Part shown: piece by piece, positions 38,344-47,526 of the stretch
Layout: each line of letters begins with the position of its first letter
How positions within the stretch are numbered: the stretch's first letter is position 1
NCBI GenBank assembly: GCA_028282595.1
Contig: JANQHQ010000035.1
Span: forward strand, 1 to 64,000
Source: Chlorobium sp.
GTDB taxonomy: Bacteria > Bacteroidota > Chlorobiia > Chlorobiales > Chlorobiaceae
Direction: 5' to 3'
DNA: 64,000 nt
Made by a program: the position numbers and the translations under genes
Notes under the pieces: generated by a model
Database searches by the model: none
What the model saw: only the letters and a program-made list of their open reading frames with translations
What the model was told of the DNA's origin: nothing

Positions 38344-39458
38344 GCACGGGAGCAGTTCTGCCAAACTTTTTTCCTTTTGTCATGAGTACGAGTCTCAACG
38401 CCTGGTCGGACGCTCTGTCCGGATTCAGTCCCGCCGGGCTTCCTCTCGGTCTGTTGATCATTGCCGCCATACCGCTTGTGTTCATCGCACTGTACGCCCT
38501 GACCTACGGCGTTTACGGCGAACGCAAGATTTCCGCTTTCATGCAGGACCGTCTCGGCCCGATGGAGGTAGGCAAGTGGGGTATCCTGCAGACGCTCGCC
38601 GACATTCTCAAGCTTCTGCAGAAAGAGGATATCGTCAACAAGGAAGCCGACAAGTTTCTCTTCGTCATCGGGCCCGGCGTACTGTTTGTCGGAGCGTTTC
38701 TCGCCTTTGCCGTGCTGCCTTTCGGTCCCGCTTTTATCGGTGCGGATCTCAATGTCGGTCTCTTCTACGCCATCGGTATCGTCGCCCTGGAGGTTGTCGG
38801 CATTCTCGCGGCCGGTTGGGGATCGAACAACAAGTGGGCGCTTTACGGCGCCATCAGGAGCGTCGCGCAGATCGTGAGTTACGAGATACCGGCGGCTATC
38901 GCCATTCTCTGCGGCGCGATGATGGCCGGTACGCTCGGCATGCAGCAGATAATCCTCCAGCAGCAGGGCGAATACGGTTTTCTGCACTACTTCCTGTTCC
39001 AGAACCCGATCGCATGGCTGCCCTTCCTGATCTATTTCATTTCCTCGCTGGCCGAAACCAACCGCGCGCCGTTCGATATACCGGAAGCCGAATCCGAACT
39101 TGTCGCCGGCTACTTTACAGAGTACACCGGCATGAAGTTCGCCGTGATCTTTCTTGCCGAGTACGGCAGCATGTTCATGGTGTCGGCCATCATTTCGATC
39201 GTCTTTCTCGGCGGCTGGGCCTCGCCCCTGCCCAACATCGGTGCTCTGGCCCTGAACGACTGGACGAGTGGGCCGTTATGGGGCGCGTTCTGGATCGTCA
39301 TGAAAGGCTTCTTCTTCATCTTCATCCAGATGTGGCTTCGCTGGACGTTGCCCCGTTTGAGGGTCGACCAGCTCATGCATCTCTGCTGGAAGGTGCTTAC
39401 TCCGTTCGCTTTCGTAGCGTTCGTGCTGACCGCCGTGTGGGAGATCTATGTCAAGTAG
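38340..39458 (+). CDS. nuoH: NADH dehydrogenase subunit H
   Basis: This 372-aa protein has about eight membrane helices and links the quinone pocket to the membrane arm. [20 protein letters not shown] near residue 58 is the conserved ND1 loop, followed by [17 protein letters not shown], and [23 protein letters not shown] near 235 is the acidic loop next to the quinone site. ATG 38340 overlaps the nuoD stop; ATG 38382 is an alternative. The first 35 residues are longer than in most bacteria. Confidence 0.94.
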   Translation: MSTGAVLPNFFPFVMSTSLNAWSDALSGFSPAGLPLGLLIIAAIPLVFIALYALTYGVYGERKISAFMQDRLGPMEVGKWGILQTLADILKLLQKEDIVNKEADKFLFVIGPGVLFVGAFLAFAVLPFGPAFIGADLNVGLFYAIGIVALEVVGILAAGWGSNNKWALYGAIRSVAQIVSYEIPAAIAILCGAMMAGTLGMQQIILQQQGEYGFLHYFLFQNPIAWLPFLIYFISSLAETNRAPFDIPEAESELVAGYFTEYTGMKFAVIFLAEYGSMFMVSAIISIVFLGGWASPLPNIGALALNDWTSGPLWGAFWIVMKGFFFIFIQMWLRWTLPRLRVDQLMHLCWKVLTPFAFVAFVLTAVWEIYVK

Positions 39459-39479
39459 GACAAACTGCAATCGAGAATC

Positions 39480-40115
39480 ATGAGTGAGTATTTCAGGGAT
39501 ATAGCGAGTGGCGTGACAACCGTCCTGACGGGTATGGGCATTACGCTCCGCCACTTTTTCAACGCCGTCAAGCGCAAGGGCGATGCCGGTATCGACGACG
39601 ACAACTACTTTCGTCAGGTTGACGGTCTGGTGACGCTGCAGTATCCCAGGGAGGTCATTCCCACTCCCGAAATCGGCCGCTATCGTCTCTACAACGACAT
39701 CGACGACTGTATCGGCTGCAGCCAGTGTGTGAGGGCCTGCCCCGTGGAGTGTATCGAAATCGAGACCATCAAGGTGACCAAGGACGATCTGGCGGTATGC
39801 GGCAAGACCTCCGACGGCCAGCAGAAACGCTTCTGGATACCGGTTTTCGATATCGATCTCGCCAAATGCATGACCTGCGGCATCTGTTCGTCGGTCTGCC
39901 CTACGGATTGTCTCTACCATACCCAGGTGAGCGATTTTTCCGAGTTCAGCCGAGAGAACATGATCTACCACTTCGGCAATCTCACGAAACTCGAAGCCGA
40001 GGCGAAAAGAAAGAAACTCGAGGAAGAAAAGAAGGCGGCTCCGAAGCCCAAGCCGAAGCCTAAACCCAAACCGAAGCCGGTTCCTAAAGCCGCTCCCGGC
40101 GGAGCCGAAGGGTAA
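39480..40115 (+). CDS. nuoI: NADH dehydrogenase subunit I with Lys-Pro tail
   Basis: This 211-aa protein carries two 4Fe-4S clusters (N6a, N6b), ligated by CIGCSQCVRACP near residue 79 and CMTCGICSSVCP near 131. The last 45 residues are unlike ordinary NuoI: a charged helix (EAEAKRKKLEEEKKA) followed by a run of alternating Lys and Pro and an AAPGGAEG end. Tails of this sort are stiff, extended and basic; here they may contact an acidic partner such as a ferredoxin or another donor in place of NuoEFG, which is speculation. Confidence 0.95.
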   Translation: MSEYFRDIASGVTTVLTGMGITLRHFFNAVKRKGDAGIDDDNYFRQVDGLVTLQYPREVIPTPEIGRYRLYNDIDDCIGCSQCVRACPVECIEIETIKVTKDDLAVCGKTSDGQQKRFWIPVFDIDLAKCMTCGICSSVCPTDCLYHTQVSDFSEFSRENMIYHFGNLTKLEAEAKRKKLEEEKKAAPKPKPKPKPKPKPVPKAAPGGAEG

Positions 40116-40145
40116 GCTGTAACTCTAACGCGTGTACCATCAACC

Positions 40146-40667
40146 ATGACGAGCACGACCTATACCGTAATTTTCTACCTGTTCGCGGCGATAACGGTTT
40201 TTTCCGCCGCGTTCGTGGTCTTTTCGAGGAACGTCATCTACTCGGCCTTCTCCCTGCTCTTCACCTTTTTCGGCGTGGCGGCGCTCTATGTGTTTCTCAG
40301 CGCCGATTTCATCGCCGTGACGCAGATCGTCGTCTATGTCGGCGGCATCCTGGTACTCCTGCTGTTCGGTGTCATGTTCACCAACAGGATCATGATGACC
40401 GATCTCAAAACCGACGTGCTCAATATCGTGCCGGGCATCCTGATCCTCGTCGCCACCATCGGCGGCCTCGGCTACATCTTTCTGAACCGGGCGGACTGGT
40501 TCGTCACCTCCGAGCGGCTTCAGGGGAGCGTGGTCGAACGGATAGGCTTCGAAACCATGTCCCGCTACGTGCTTCCGTTCGAAATGGCCTCGATTCTCCT
40601 GCTTCTCGCCCTGATCGGCGCGGCGTTCCTGGCCAGGTTCGACAAGCCCGGGAAAAGTGAACAATAA
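40146..40667 (+). CDS. nuoJ: NADH dehydrogenase subunit J
   Basis: This 173-aa membrane subunit has five helices within residues 5-165. The SAFSLLFTFFGVAALYVFL block near residue 38 and IAVTQIVVYVGGILVLLLFGVMFTN near 62 are the conserved TM2-TM3 region of ND6, in which a pi-bulge helix takes part in coupling. The C terminus ends shortly after the last helix. Length and gene order are normal. Confidence 0.93.
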   Translation: MTSTTYTVIFYLFAAITVFSAAFVVFSRNVIYSAFSLLFTFFGVAALYVFLSADFIAVTQIVVYVGGILVLLLFGVMFTNRIMMTDLKTDVLNIVPGILILVATIGGLGYIFLNRADWFVTSERLQGSVVERIGFETMSRYVLPFEMASILLLLALIGAAFLARFDKPGKSEQ

Positions 40668-40681
40668 CGCAGATTGCAATC

Positions 40682-40999
40682 ATGGAGTTTTTAACCACCA
40701 TCGGCCTCGACCACTTTCTGATCATTTCGGCGATCCTGTTCGGTTTCGGTCTTTTCGCGGTCGTCACGCGAAAAAACGCCATTGTCGTCCTGATGGGGGT
40801 CGAGCTGATCCTTAACGCCGCAAATATCAACCTGCTCGCGTTTTCGAAGTACAACGGGGGAATGGAAGGCGTCATGTTCAGCCTGTTCGTCATCGTGCTG
40901 GCGGCCGCGGAAGCGGCTATCGCGCTGGCGATCGTGATCAACATCTACAAGACATTCAACACCGTGGATCTGCCGAGTGTGGATTCCATGAAAGAGTGA
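40682..40999 (+). CDS. nuoK: NADH dehydrogenase subunit K
   Basis: This 105-aa subunit has three helices (about residues 8-26, 32-52 and 62-84). The conserved membrane Glu residues are present in ILMGVELILNAANINL-like sequence (VVLMGVELILNAANINLLAF) and in VLAAAEAAIALAIVINIY. Both are needed for proton transfer in this family. The gap to nuoJ is 14 bases. Confidence 0.93.
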   Translation: MEFLTTIGLDHFLIISAILFGFGLFAVVTRKNAIVVLMGVELILNAANINLLAFSKYNGGMEGVMFSLFVIVLAAAEAAIALAIVINIYKTFNTVDLPSVDSMKE

Positions 41000-41046
41000 G
41001 CCGTTTCCGGAAACCCGATCCAATTTTTCTGTAAAGAGCACCAGAT

Positions 41047-43341
41047 ATGCACACTCTCATTCAGTTATCGGTTATCGTCCTGCTGCTTCCGCTGCTGTCG
41101 TTCGTCCTGCTGATCTTTTTCAACAGGCGGCTGCCGCGGAGCGGCGACTTTCTCGGAGTGGGCATTCTCGCCACGGCGTTCGCCCTTTCCGCGTGGATTT
41201 TCTGGGATGTCATCGTTCTGCACTACGACCCGGCATTCAGGCTGACCTGGGACTTCACCTGGATCGATTTCGGCGACGTGCCGGGGGTCGGGCCCCTGCA
41301 GATCAGGATGGGAATCCTGATCGACAACCTGACGGCTATCATGCTCGCCATGGTTACCCTGATCAGCCTGCTGGTGCATCTCTATTCGACCGGCTACATG
41401 ACGGGCGAAAAGTATTACGGGCGCTACTTCGCCTATCTCGGCATCTTCACCTTCTCGATGCTCGGCATCGTGCTTTCGGACAACCTCTTCTCCATCTACA
41501 TCTTCTGGGAGCTCGTCGGCCTTTCGTCGTATCTCCTGATCGGTTTTTTCTTCGAGAAACAGAGCGCCGCCGACGCCCAGAAAAAGGCCTTTCTCGTCAA
41601 CCGGGTAGGGGATATCGGCATGTGGCTCGGGATTCTCATTCTCTATTCCCAGTTTCACACTTTCGGTTACCAGGAGATCTACGATCATATCAAAAACGGC
41701 GACTTCCACATGTCGCAGGCCTGGCTGACGGCTGCAGGCGTGCTCTTGTTCATGGGCTGCGTCGGTAAATCCGCGCAGTTTCCGTTGCACGTCTGGCTTC
41801 CCGACGCCATGGAGGGCCCGACACCGGTTTCAGCCCTGATTCATGCGGCCACGATGGTCGCGGCGGGCGTCTACTTCGTCGGCAGGATCTTCGTCATCCT
41901 GACGCCGGATGCGCTGCATATCATAGCTTTTATCGGTGCGGTCACAGCCTTCATGGCGGCCACCATCGCCATAACCCAGCACGACATCAAGCGCGTGCTC
42001 GCCTACTCGACGGTTTCCCAGCTCGGCTACATGGTGCTCGGCCTCGGTGTCGGCGCCTACTCGGCCGCGCTGTTCCATCTTCTGACCCACGCCTTCTTCA
42101 AGGCCTGTCTCTTCCTCGGCTCGGGCGCGATCATCCACGCCATGCACCACGAGCAGGACATGCGCTGGATGGGAGGTCTGTGGAAAAAGATGCCCTGGAC
42201 GTTCGCGACCTTTACGCTCGCCACGCTTGCGCTTGCAGGACTTCCCCTGACAAGCGGTTTCATGAGTAAGGACGCCATTCTCGCCGGAGCGCTCGGATTT
42301 GCCGAGGTCGAGGGCGGAGGCATCTACTACCTGATACCGGTGCTCGGTTTCTTTTCGGCAATGCTGACGGCTTTCTACATGGGCCGCCAGATCTGGCTGG
42401 TCTTTTTCGGCGAAAGCCGCACCCATCTCAAGCCCGCCGACGAGCATCATGACGACCATCATGGTCACGACGACCATCACGGGCACCATGAAGTGCACGA
42501 AGTGCCGTGGAACATGCGACTGCCGCTCGTGATTCTCGCGGCGCTGTCGGTCTTTGCGGTCTATTCGCCCGATCCGCTCGATGGCGGCAAGGGCTGGTTC
42601 ATGCATCTGGTGCAGACGCCCCCGACCGCCGTTTCGGCTCCGGCCGGGGCCTTTTTGCTTCACGGTGCGTCGGCTGCGGAGCATCCGGTGGAAACGGCTG
42701 CGCACGGCGCCGGGGCCGCAGGAGAGCATGCAGTCGAAGCGGGTACGGGCACGCACGACTCTCACGGCGACACCGCCGAAGGACACCCGCCCGCTCACGG
42801 AGAGGAAGAGGGCGAACATCACGGTCCCGTTTACGACGATCCCCGGCAGGCGGCAATCAGCCACGAGGCTCATGCCGCTCACGACAGGGCGATCATGTAT
42901 TCCAGCGTCATGGTCGCGATCGGCATCGGTCTCGCCCTGATCGTTTACGCTTTCCGCTTCATCGATCCCGAAAAGACCGCGCAGCGCATCCGGCCGCTCT
43001 ATCTCTACTCCTTCAACAAATGGTACTGGGACGAGATCTACGACGCGACCGTCATCAGGGGATCGCTGCTCTTGTCGAGGATCATGGCGTGGTTCGACAG
43101 CAACATTGTCGACGGCATCGTCAACGGCGTGGGAGCAATGGTCCGGAAATTCGGTACGGCCAGCGGCAACATGGACCGCTATGTGGTCGACGGGATGGTG
43201 AATTTCACGGCCTTTTTCGTACAGACCACCGGCGCTGCCCTGAAGAAGTTCCAGACCGGAAAGGTGCAGACCTACGTGGTCATGGTGCTGCTCGCCGTGA
43301 CGGGATATGTTCTCTACTACTTCGTGCAGCTGCTCTCATAG
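41047..43341 (+). CDS. nuoL: NADH dehydrogenase subunit L with histidine-rich insert
   Basis: This 764-aa antiporter-like proton channel has about 15 membrane helices and a lateral C-terminal helix. Conserved parts include YIFWELVGLSSYLLIGFFFEK near residue 155 (key Glu), FPLHVWLPDAMEGPTPVSALIHAATMVAAGVYFV near 245 (key Lys/His region), and HLLTHAFFKACLFLGSGAIIHAMHHEQDM near 345. It is about 150 residues longer than E. coli NuoL because of a hydrophilic section at about 466-605 with two His/Asp/Glu-rich runs (EHHDDHHGHDDHHGHH is the first). That section lies after the core and before the lateral helix. Confidence 0.95.
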   Translation: MHTLIQLSVIVLLLPLLSFVLLIFFNRRLPRSGDFLGVGILATAFALSAWIFWDVIVLHYDPAFRLTWDFTWIDFGDVPGVGPLQIRMGILIDNLTAIMLAMVTLISLLVHLYSTGYMTGEKYYGRYFAYLGIFTFSMLGIVLSDNLFSIYIFWELVGLSSYLLIGFFFEKQSAADAQKKAFLVNRVGDIGMWLGILILYSQFHTFGYQEIYDHIKNGDFHMSQAWLTAAGVLLFMGCVGKSAQFPLHVWLPDAMEGPTPVSALIHAATMVAAGVYFVGRIFVILTPDALHIIAFIGAVTAFMAATIAITQHDIKRVLAYSTVSQLGYMVLGLGVGAYSAALFHLLTHAFFKACLFLGSGAIIHAMHHEQDMRWMGGLWKKMPWTFATFTLATLALAGLPLTSGFMSKDAILAGALGFAEVEGGGIYYLIPVLGFFSAMLTAFYMGRQIWLVFFGESRTHLKPADEHHDDHHGHDDHHGHHEVHEVPWNMRLPLVILAALSVFAVYSPDPLDGGKGWFMHLVQTPPTAVSAPAGAFLLHGASAAEHPVETAAHGAGAAGEHAVEAGTGTHDSHGDTAEGHPPAHGEEEGEHHGPVYDDPRQAAISHEAHAAHDRAIMYSSVMVAIGIGLALIVYAFRFIDPEKTAQRIRPLYLYSFNKWYWDEIYDATVIRGSLLLSRIMAWFDSNIVDGIVNGVGAMVRKFGTASGNMDRYVVDGMVNFTAFFVQTTGAALKKFQTGKVQTYVVMVLLAVTGYVLYYFVQLLS

Positions 43342-43391
43342 TCCGGAGCGACAAGGAATTTTTTTACACTGAAACCAACGGATAACTGAAG

Positions 43392-45038
43392 ATGCTGAGT
43401 TTAATTGTCTTTCTGCCAATCGTCGCCGCCCTGGTCATTCTGGCGGTGCCGTCATCGCAAAAGCAGATCATCAGGCTTGTCACTCTCCTGGCGGCGGTCG
43501 GGCAGGGCGTGCTCGCCGTACTCATCTGGCAGGCATACGATCCCGCTCTTCCGGGTATTATCGCTTCGCCCGGCGGATCGCCCGAGGGGTCGTTCCAGCT
43601 TATCGAGCGCCTGCCGTGGATCAGCCTCGATCTCGGCAACTTCGGTTCGCTCACCATCGAGTACTTTCTCGGCGTCGACGGCCTGTCGATCACCATGGTG
43701 CTGCTCACGGCCCTGATCTCCATCATCGGCGTGCTCTCGAGCTGGACGATCAAGAAGCAGGTCAAGGGCTACTTCATCCTGTTCAACGTGCTCAGTACGG
43801 CGATGATGGGCTGTTTTGTCGCCCTTGACTTCTTCCTCTTCTACGTTTTCTGGGAACTCATGCTGCTTCCGATGTACTTTTTGATCGGCATCTGGGGCGG
43901 TCCCAACAGGGAGTACGCGGCGATCAAGTTCTTTCTCTACACGCTTTTCGGTTCGGTTTTCATGCTTCTGGTCATGATCGGGCTTTACTTCAGCGTTATC
44001 GATCCGCTCACCGGAAACCATACCTTCAGCCTGGTCGCCATGGCGAGCCAGGAGAACTACATTCCGGATGCGATTCTCGGGCCTGAAAGCGTCGTCTGGC
44101 GCTACGCGGCCTTTATCGTGCTGTTCATCGGCTTTGCCATCAAGGTGCCGATGTTCCCGTTCCATACGTGGCTGCCCGACGCACACGTCGAGGCTCCTAC
44201 GCCGATCTCGGTCATTCTTGCCGGCGTGCTTCTGAAGCTGGGCACCTACGGCATGATGAGGATAAACTTCCCTTTCTTCCCGGAAGTGTTCCAGGCGTCG
44301 CTCTACGTTATCGGAGTCTTCGGCGCGATCAACATCATCTACGGCGCGTTCTGCGCGCTGGCGCAGTCGGATCTCAAGAAACTCGTTGCCTACTCCTCGA
44401 TCAGCCATATGGGCTACGTATTGCTCGGTCTCGCGGCGGGCAACAGCGAGGGGATGACCGGTGCGCTCTACCAGATGTTCAACCACGGCACCATCACCGC
44501 CATGCTCTTCCTTCTGGTCGGTGTCATCTACGATCGTGCGCATACGCGCCAGATCGACAAATTCGGCGGCCTGGCCTCCTACATGCCGGTCTATGCAGGT
44601 GTGGTGACGGTCGCATGGTTCGCCTCCCTCGGTCTTCCCGGCCTCAGCGGATTCATTTCCGAGGCGTTTGTTTTCGTCGGTGCTTTCAGCTCCGAGGTTA
44701 CCCGCAACATCGCCATCGTTTCGGTGCTCGGCATCGTGCTCGGCGCAGCCTACCTTCTCTGGTCGCTGCAGCGGATGTTCCTCGGCAAGAGGAATCCGGA
44801 TGCGGTTTACGAGCTCCGGAAAGGCGCAGACGGGCAGGAGCACATCCACTTTCATGACTGGAACGGCAAGAACGATCTCGACGCGAGGGAACTGCTCATG
44901 CTGACCCCTCTCGCGGTCATCATCATCGTTCTGGGCGTCTATCCGATGCCGGTGCTCGGCCTCATCACGACAAGCATCAACCAGCTTGTCGAGGTGCTTT
45001 CGCCGGTTGTACTCACCGCATCGGCCGCCGTCAACTGA
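43392..45038 (+). CDS. nuoM: NADH dehydrogenase subunit M
   Basis: This 548-aa antiporter-like subunit has about 14 membrane helices. FYVFWELMLLPMYFLIGIWGG near residue 152 holds the key Glu, FAIKVPMFPFHTWLPDAHVEAPTPISVILAGVLLKLG near 245 the key Lys, and SISHMGYVLLGLAAGN near 335 the second part of the channel. It translocates protons together with L and N. A short polar section near residues 470-495 is the only length difference from usual. Confidence 0.95.
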   Translation: MLSLIVFLPIVAALVILAVPSSQKQIIRLVTLLAAVGQGVLAVLIWQAYDPALPGIIASPGGSPEGSFQLIERLPWISLDLGNFGSLTIEYFLGVDGLSITMVLLTALISIIGVLSSWTIKKQVKGYFILFNVLSTAMMGCFVALDFFLFYVFWELMLLPMYFLIGIWGGPNREYAAIKFFLYTLFGSVFMLLVMIGLYFSVIDPLTGNHTFSLVAMASQENYIPDAILGPESVVWRYAAFIVLFIGFAIKVPMFPFHTWLPDAHVEAPTPISVILAGVLLKLGTYGMMRINFPFFPEVFQASLYVIGVFGAINIIYGAFCALAQSDLKKLVAYSSISHMGYVLLGLAAGNSEGMTGALYQMFNHGTITAMLFLLVGVIYDRAHTRQIDKFGGLASYMPVYAGVVTVAWFASLGLPGLSGFISEAFVFVGAFSSEVTRNIAIVSVLGIVLGAAYLLWSLQRMFLGKRNPDAVYELRKGADGQEHIHFHDWNGKNDLDARELLMLTPLAVIIIVLGVYPMPVLGLITTSINQLVEVLSPVVLTASAAVN

Positions 45039-45088
45039 GCGAGGACCGGAAAAAGGTTGTTAAAGACTAAACGATAGAAACAAAGCAT

Positions 45089-46624
45089 ATGTACGAGCTA
45101 CCATCCGGTGCTGAAATACAGAGCGTCATCGAGACCCTGAAGTCGAGCGTGTCGTACTATCTCCCGGAGATATTCCTTTCGGCGCTTTTTCTGGTGGTCA
45201 TTATGGTGGACCTGATCTTCAGGCCGAAGAAACACCATCCGCTCTCCCTGACCTCGCTCGCCGGTCTTCTTGCCAGCCTGTACTTCATCTGGCAGCAGCA
45301 CGCCATGACCGGCCGGGAGATCTTTTTCGGCATGTACGTGATCGACGAGTTCGCGATCTTCTTCAAGTATTTCTTCGTGCTTTCCGGAGTGATCGCCGTG
45401 CTGATTTCGATGGCGTCGGACGAGCTTAACCAGAGGGCGTCGGGACTCGGCGAGTATTACGCGCTCGTGATCGGCATGGTGATCGGCATGGTCATGATGG
45501 CCTCCTCGGCCGATCTCCTGATGATCTTTCTCTCGATGGAGCTTGTCAGTCTTTCGGCCTACGTGCTTACCGGATATCTGAAACGCGAGCCGCGTTCGAC
45601 CGAGGGCGCTCTGAAATATCTCATTTACGGGGCTGTTTCATCCGGCCTGATGATCTACGGCTTTTCCATCATCTACGGTCTGACCGGAGAGACCAACATT
45701 ATCGAGATCGGCAGGGCTCTGGGCGAGAGGGGATACGATCCCGTGACCCTCATGACGGCCTCGATCATGATTCTCGCCGGCATCGGCTACAAGGTCGGAG
45801 CGGTGCCCTTCCACTTCTGGAGTCCTGATGTCTACGAAGGCGCGCCCATTCCCGTTACGGCTTTTCTCTCCGTTGCATCCAAGGCGGCGGGTTTCGCGCT
45901 TCTGATCCGCTTTTTCTATGTCGCCGTACCCCACGGAGGCGGTGCGGAGCCCCTTTCTCCCGGCTCGGAATGGCTGCTCTTGTTGATGATCCTCTCGGTA
46001 GCATCGATGATCTACGGCAACGTCGTGGCTCTCTGGCAGACGAACGTCAAAAGGTTGCTTGCCTACTCCTCGATCGCTCACGCCGGTTACATTCTGCTCG
46101 GCATCATCGTCATGGACGAGCTCGGCACCCAGGCCACGCTTTTCTACATGCTCTCCTATCTCCTGATGAATTTCGGCGCATTTCTGGTCGCCGTCATCAT
46201 CGCCAACAAGACCGGGAGCGAAAACATCGAGGACTACCGGGGGCTCGGCAGGAGAATGCCTCTGGCCGGGGCGGCCATGACCGTCTTTCTGATCTCGCTC
46301 GTCGGCCTGCCGCCGACCGTCGGTTTCATCGGCAAACTGATGATCTTTTCCGCCCTGCTCGCAAAGGGATCGATCTTCCTCTGGCTTGCGCTGGTCGGCA
46401 TTCTCACCAGCGTCATCTCGCTCTACTACTACATGCTGATTCCGCTCAACATGTACCTTCGTGAGTCCAGCGAGCCTCTGCCCGACACCATCAGGGCCGG
46501 TGTGCTCCCGCAGGTCGTGACCGCGGGGCTGATGCTGCTCACACTCTACTTCGGCATTTTCTTCACGCCCCTTTCCGATTTCGCGCACTACGCCATCCGG
46601 GTGTTCGGCAACCAGCTCTACTGA
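45089..46624 (+). CDS. nuoN: NADH dehydrogenase subunit N
   Basis: This 511-aa antiporter-like subunit has about 14 membrane helices. LMIFLSMELVSLSAYVLTGY near residue 147 contains the key Glu, GIGYKVGAVPFHFWSPDVYEGAPIPVTAFLS near 235 the key Lys, and SIAHAGYILLGIIV near 330 the second channel segment. It is the last gene of the operon and is followed by a terminator 27 bases after its stop. The genes nuoE, nuoF and nuoG are absent on both sides. Confidence 0.95.
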   Translation: MYELPSGAEIQSVIETLKSSVSYYLPEIFLSALFLVVIMVDLIFRPKKHHPLSLTSLAGLLASLYFIWQQHAMTGREIFFGMYVIDEFAIFFKYFFVLSGVIAVLISMASDELNQRASGLGEYYALVIGMVIGMVMMASSADLLMIFLSMELVSLSAYVLTGYLKREPRSTEGALKYLIYGAVSSGLMIYGFSIIYGLTGETNIIEIGRALGERGYDPVTLMTASIMILAGIGYKVGAVPFHFWSPDVYEGAPIPVTAFLSVASKAAGFALLIRFFYVAVPHGGGAEPLSPGSEWLLLLMILSVASMIYGNVVALWQTNVKRLLAYSSIAHAGYILLGIIVMDELGTQATLFYMLSYLLMNFGAFLVAVIIANKTGSENIEDYRGLGRRMPLAGAAMTVFLISLVGLPPTVGFIGKLMIFSALLAKGSIFLWLALVGILTSVISLYYYMLIPLNMYLRESSEPLPDTIRAGVLPQVVTAGLMLLTLYFGIFFTPLSDFAHYAIRVFGNQLY

Positions 46625-46650
46625 CCGCTACGGTTTACATACCGGTCCAC

Positions 46651-46688
46651 AAAACCCGGCCTCTGTTCCTACAGGTCGGGTTTTTTTG
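46651..46688 (+). terminator. Rho-independent terminator of the nuo operon
   Basis: AAAACCCG with inner GCCT pairs with AGGT and CGGGTTTTTTT around a loop of about ten bases. The T run is seven long. It marks the end of the nuo operon and also the point where base composition turns AT-rich. Confidence 0.88.
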
Positions 46689-47089
46689 TTGGTGGCTACT
46701 ACGCGCTTGTCTGCCCTTTCCTTTGAGAACTGGACTAATCGTAAGGTGAATGATTTTACTGTTTTTTTTGCTTTAAATTATGTTTATTTTGTACATGTAA
46801 ATACATTCAATGTACGCTGATGATCATTATGGCATTATCTCCCGCCTCAATGAGTGCCTGACGAGATGATCAAAATTCCGCTAGTGTCTCCCCCCATAAG
46901 TGCGGATTGAGTCTAAAGAATTGGAAGAAAGAATTTGAGTGATTTTTTCGAAATTTCCTGATTGATTCACATACCGCTCTACTAATACCTGAGTTGGTAC
47001 TTGACCCTTTAAGCTTTTGTCGAATAATATTTACAAAGCTTGTAATGAGTTAGAGTTGTTGCTTTTTAATTGAGTTAGTAGTGTCAGGT
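46689..47089. other. AT-rich gene-free stretch, probable decayed insertion sequence
   Basis: No open frame of use. The composition drops abruptly relative to the nuo genes. On the minus strand, fragments such as a TLL-rich stretch and FDKSLKGQVPTQVLVERY are readable in shifting frames with stops and could be the decayed rear of the transposase whose front part lies at 47090-47366, but I cannot align them to a known family with confidence. Confidence 0.4.
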
Positions 47090-47366
47090 TATATGTCAAA
47101 TAAATTATTGGTATCGGTAGCGTACTTCGGAAAATCTTATTCCAAATGCCCATATGATACAGTTTATTTTGCATTTCGAGTAGACAGATAGCAATATCTC
47201 AAATGCTTTCTCAATAGATCAGTTGTGCAAAGAATAGGTAAAGATAGTGGGTGAGGTAAGTGAACGATTGAACCTTGTAATTGACCTTGCGTTGCTTGAT
47301 GCATTGATAAAATAGCAAGCGTTCAACAAACTGAGCAAAAAAGTTTTCCCTGTATACATCGATCAT
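47090..47366 (-). pseudogene. Remnant of an IS4-type transposase (DUF4372-like N terminus)
   Basis: On the minus strand from about 47366, a frame reads ENFFAQFVERLLFYQ, then YKVQSFTYLTHYLYLFFAQL, then IY-stop-ESI-stop-DIAICLL and NKLYHMGIW. This follows the start of IS4-type transposases, where FAQL is followed by T-YRESLRDIE and KLYHMG. The two stops (47212-47214 and 47200-47202) stand where the intact family has Arg in YRES and LRD, as expected from CGA to TGA changes. After KLYHMG the frame is lost. Only about 90 of some 370 codons remain, so this is a dead fragment. Confidence 0.65.
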
Positions 47367-47526
47367 TCCTTGTTGAAGAATTATGAAGTGATCAAAGATG
47401 GCAAGATTTTTTAAGTCGGCGGCATCAAAAGCAGTTGTATATTATTTATTTTTAAGATATCATAAGGATTTAATTTTTTGATAGTTGGGTGTGAGTGAAA
47501 ATAGTTTATAAAAAAATATTATAAGA

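Noticed and set aside
40140..46588. Long minus-strand open frames opposite nuoJ to nuoN
   Set aside because: Shadows of GC-rich plus-strand genes; they are rich in Asp, Glu, His and Arg and have no ribosome binding sites, while the plus strand shows clear complex I subunits.
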